Assembly (NCBI GenBank): GCA_035527455.1
Contig: DATLAN010000295.1
Location: forward strand, 1-7,490
Origin: DATLAN01 sp035527455
Lineage (GTDB): Bacteria > Planctomycetota > Planctomycetia > Pirellulales > Thermoguttaceae
Reading direction: 5' to 3'
DNA: 7,490 nucleotides
Shown: positions 5,569 through 7,490 of the stretch, piece by piece
Position numbering within the stretch: the stretch's first letter is position 1
How the letters are laid out: every line of letters begins with the position of its first letter
Notes under the pieces: model-generated
What the model saw: only the letters and a program-made list of their open reading frames with translations
The model's database searches: none
What the model was told of the DNA's origin: nothing
Position numbers and translations under genes: made by a program

Positions 5569-7224
5569 TCACCGAAGGGCGTCGAGATTCCGGGCGGACT
5601 GCAACGCGGCGGCGAGCATGGCGTCCTCGACGGCCGCCTGGAGGTCGATCTGACCGTCGGCCGGGCGCGCAGCCACCTGCACCACGACGTCCGGCTCCAC
5701 GCCGACCCGGCTGTACGGCCGCCCGGTAGGCGAGAAGAATTTCGCCGTGGTCAGTCGCACTCCCGCACTGGTCAGGCTCAAGGGGAAGATCCCCTGGACG
5801 GAACCCTTGCCGTAGCTGCGGGCGCCGACGATCGTCCCCCGCCGATGGTCGCGGATGGCCCCGGCGAAGATCTCGGCGGCGCTGGCGCTGTCCTGGTCGA
5901 TCAACACCACCAGCGGCATCCGCCACGTTCCCGTAACATGGGCCGAGTAGGTGAAGTCCTCTTGCGTGTTTCGCCCTCGCGTGGAGACGATGATTCCGCG
6001 ATCGATGAACTTGTCGGCCACCTCGACCGACGCGGTGAGCAGCCCGCCCGGGTTGCCGCGCAGGTCGATGATCAGGCTGCTCATGCCGTCGCGGTGCAGT
6101 TCCCACAAGGCCGCGTCCAGATCGCTGCACGTGGTCTTCTGGAAGCAGGTCAGCCGGCAATAGCCGATCCCCCGGTCGCGATCGATGATTCGCACCTGGT
6201 CGACGCTGGGGACCTCGACTCGACGACGGTGGACGATCAACTGCCGGGCCTGCTGGTCCGGCCCGACGACGCTCAGTTCGACCGCGCTTCCCGCTTCGCC
6301 CCGCAGCAGGTCGGCCGCTTCGTCGGTAGATAAGTCTCGGGTCGATCGCCCGTCGACCGCCACGATCCGGTCGCCGTTGCGGATCCCGGCGTCCTCGGCC
6401 GGACTCCCGCCGATCACGCGGACGATCAACAGCGCCCCTTCCTTTGCCTTCAACTCGATCCCCAGTCCGACGAAGTTGCCTTCGATCTGCGAGTAGACGT
6501 CGGTCAACTGGTCAGGGGTGAGGTAGGCCGAGTAAGGGTCCAGCGTGTTGGCGGCTCCGCAGAGATATTCCAGCACGACGGCGGTGGGAGCGATCTTCAG
6601 CCGCGCTTCGGCCAGGTGGGCGGCGGTGGCCACGGCGTCGCAGGCGTCGGTTCGCGAGACGACCACGCGCGGTCCCAGCATGCCGTACAACTCGCGTCGA
6701 AACTCCTCCAAGGCTTGGTAGTCCTGAACGAGCAGATGCCGCTCGAGGAACGCCGGTTCGCTCAGCGCCACCTCGAAGTTGTTGGTGCCGCGTTCGACCA
6801 ACTCTTTCCAATTGGGCGTTTCGACGTAATGGGCCTGGATCTTCAAGAGCACTTGGGTATAGAGATCCAGAGCCTCATCCGGCGGGAGGTTCGCGGTGAC
6901 GTGGAGAAAGCTCTGATCACAGTAGCGACGGCCCAGTTCGTAGTGCAGACGAGCGAATTCGAAACGCCGCTGCAGGCCGCGATCGCCCGGATAGCGGCGC
7001 GAGGCCTCTTCGTAATGGGTCAACGCCTCTTCCCAGCGCCGCTGCAGTTCCATCTGCTGGCCCTGCCGCAGGATTACGTCGATCTCCACCGTATGATCGG
7101 GGATGGAGATCGTCTCCGACGCCCGGGCGGTGCCGGGTTGCGCAAGCGCCGGGCAAGCCGCCAGTGCCGCCGCCAGCGCGGCCAGGAGAACGTAGAAGTT
7201 CGCAGATAGGACCCTTCGTCGCAT
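5569..7224 (-). CDS. S41-family C-terminal processing peptidase with PDZ and TPR-like regions
   Basis: A 551-aa exported serine peptidase of the CtpA/Prc type, which cleaves proteins near their C-termini in the envelope. Residues 1-28 are a signal peptide ending ALA. LAAC at 21-24 also fits a lipobox, so it could be a lipoprotein anchored at Cys24. Residues 55-101 look like one or two TPR motifs (EEALTHYEEASRRYPGD). The conserved LDPYSAYL is at 228-235, followed by a PDZ domain at about 250-325 starting at GLGIEL. The S41 core has DLRGNPGGLL at 387-396, nucleophile Ser448 in DSASAAEI, Lys473 and Gln477 in YGKGSVQ. The Ser to Lys spacing of 25 and Lys to Gln spacing of 4 match characterised CTPs, so it should be active. 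There is no strong Shine-Dalgarno site before the ATG. It is probably transcribed from the promoter near 7334-7369, perhaps together with the transporter gene. The TPR-bearing N-terminus is an addition to the minimal CTP layout and may bind a substrate or adaptor. Confidence 0.95.
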   Translation of the reverse strand: MRRRVLSANFYVLLAALAAALAACPALAQPGTARASETISIPDHTVEIDVILRQGQQMELQRRWEEALTHYEEASRRYPGDRGLQRRFEFARLHYELGRRYCDQSFLHVTANLPPDEALDLYTQVLLKIQAHYVETPNWKELVERGTNNFEVALSEPAFLERHLLVQDYQALEEFRRELYGMLGPRVVVSRTDACDAVATAAHLAEARLKIAPTAVVLEYLCGAANTLDPYSAYLTPDQLTDVYSQIEGNFVGLGIELKAKEGALLIVRVIGGSPAEDAGIRNGDRIVAVDGRSTRDLSTDEAADLLRGEAGSAVELSVVGPDQQARQLIVHRRRVEVPSVDQVRIIDRDRGIGYCRLTCFQKTTCSDLDAALWELHRDGMSSLIIDLRGNPGGLLTASVEVADKFIDRGIIVSTRGRNTQEDFTYSAHVTGTWRMPLVVLIDQDSASAAEIFAGAIRDHRRGTIVGARSYGKGSVQGIFPLSLTSAGVRLTTAKFFSPTGRPYSRVGVEPDVVVQVAARPADGQIDLQAAVEDAMLAAALQSARNLDALR

Positions 7225-7340
7225 GGTGCCGTCCGTGTCGGTAGGCGCGCCGCAACCGTACCGGTGACACGAATGCGACGCGATGTAAAATGATCGTCAG
7301 GAGTCGGCCGAAGGGCGGGTCCGGCACTTTGGCCGAGACA

Positions 7341-7369
7341 AACATAGTACACGTTTTGACGTTGGTCAA
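7341..7369 (-). promoter_or_regulatory. Sigma70-like promoter for the S41 peptidase gene
   Basis: On the minus strand the -35 box TTGACC (7364-7369, 5 of 6 consensus) and the -10 box TATGTT (7341-7346, 4 of 6) are separated by exactly 17 nt. A run of eight T overlaps and precedes the -35 box, similar to an UP element. The predicted start of transcription is near 7334, giving a leader of about 110 nt before the ATG at 7224. It is the best promoter match I found in the window. Confidence 0.6.
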
Positions 7370-7371
7370 AA
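7354..7371. promoter_or_regulatory. Symmetric TTTTGAC-N4-GTCAAAA operator-like site
   Basis: TTTTGAC (7354-7360) and GTCAAAA (7365-7371) are perfect inverted half-sites separated by four bases. TTGAC-N4-GTCAA has the half-site spacing of CRP/FNR-family boxes (FNR itself: TTGAT-N4-ATCAA). It covers the -35 box, with its centre about 28 bp upstream of the predicted start. That favours repression over the activation expected at -41.5. Assignment to a regulator family is inference. Confidence 0.45.
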
Positions 7372-7375
7372 AAAA

Positions 7376-7478
7376 CGCAACGCTTTTCTGTGCGCGCAAC
7401 TGGTTCAATCCGCACAGCCCGACCCGGCCCCTCGTATCGCAACGGCTGAGCCCGCGCGAAGCGCAAAAAAGCGTTGCG
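7376..7478. repeat. Distant 12-bp perfect inverted repeat
   Basis: CGCAACGCTTTT (7376-7387) is the exact reverse complement of AAAAGCGTTGCG (7467-7478), with 79 bp between them. The interior has no gene. It lies upstream of the S41 promoter and could belong to a regulatory region or an element continuing beyond the window edge. I cannot assign a role. Confidence 0.45.
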
Positions 7479-7490
7479 CCGGTTGTTTTG

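Overview
The window reads as chromosomal DNA from a high-GC Gram-negative-type bacterium, most likely a planctomycete (Pirellulales-like). This placement is an inference. It rests on the esterase type (signal peptide, 'CPHGHW', a 'GASGGGTQT' nucleophile elbow), the MMPL and S41 gene styles, poor Shine-Dalgarno sites before two of the three large genes, and short palindromic REP-like repeats between genes. No rRNA, tRNA, CRISPR array, transposase or phage gene is visible.

Layout: (1) 1-89, a short leader with an imperfect hairpin. (2) 90-2357 (+), a secreted two-domain alpha/beta-hydrolase of the acetyl-xylan-esterase-like type. Its middle is compositionally foreign to its flanks, and it carries an internal 24-codon duplication. 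(3) 2358-3010, a region between convergent genes. It holds three tandem 18-bp repeats, a perfect 33-bp inverted repeat, a possible 64-aa gene on the minus strand (2496-2690), an AT-richer stretch with no gene, and a second, unrelated palindromic repeat family. (4) 3011-5476 (-), an 821-aa MMPL/RND-type inner-membrane transporter whose last 20 codons and stop lie inside the second repeat family. (5) 5569-7224 (-), a 551-aa secreted S41 C-terminal processing peptidase with a TPR-like N-terminus, a PDZ domain and an intact Ser-Lys-Gln catalytic set. (6) 7225-7490, its upstream region, with a good sigma70-like promoter overlapped by a symmetric TTTTGAC-N4-GTCAAAA site.

The peptidase and the transporter lie in tandem on the minus strand 92 bp apart with no clear terminator, so co-transcription from the 7334-7369 promoter is plausible. 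Both products act at or beyond the inner membrane, but nothing in the sequence proves a shared substrate. The esterase is convergent to them and separated by the repeat-rich region, so it is probably an independent carbohydrate-ester hydrolase unit. I see no clear new multi-gene system. The most unusual signals are the two REP-like families, the repeat-encoded tail of the transporter, the mosaic esterase and the possible FNR/CRP-like operator.
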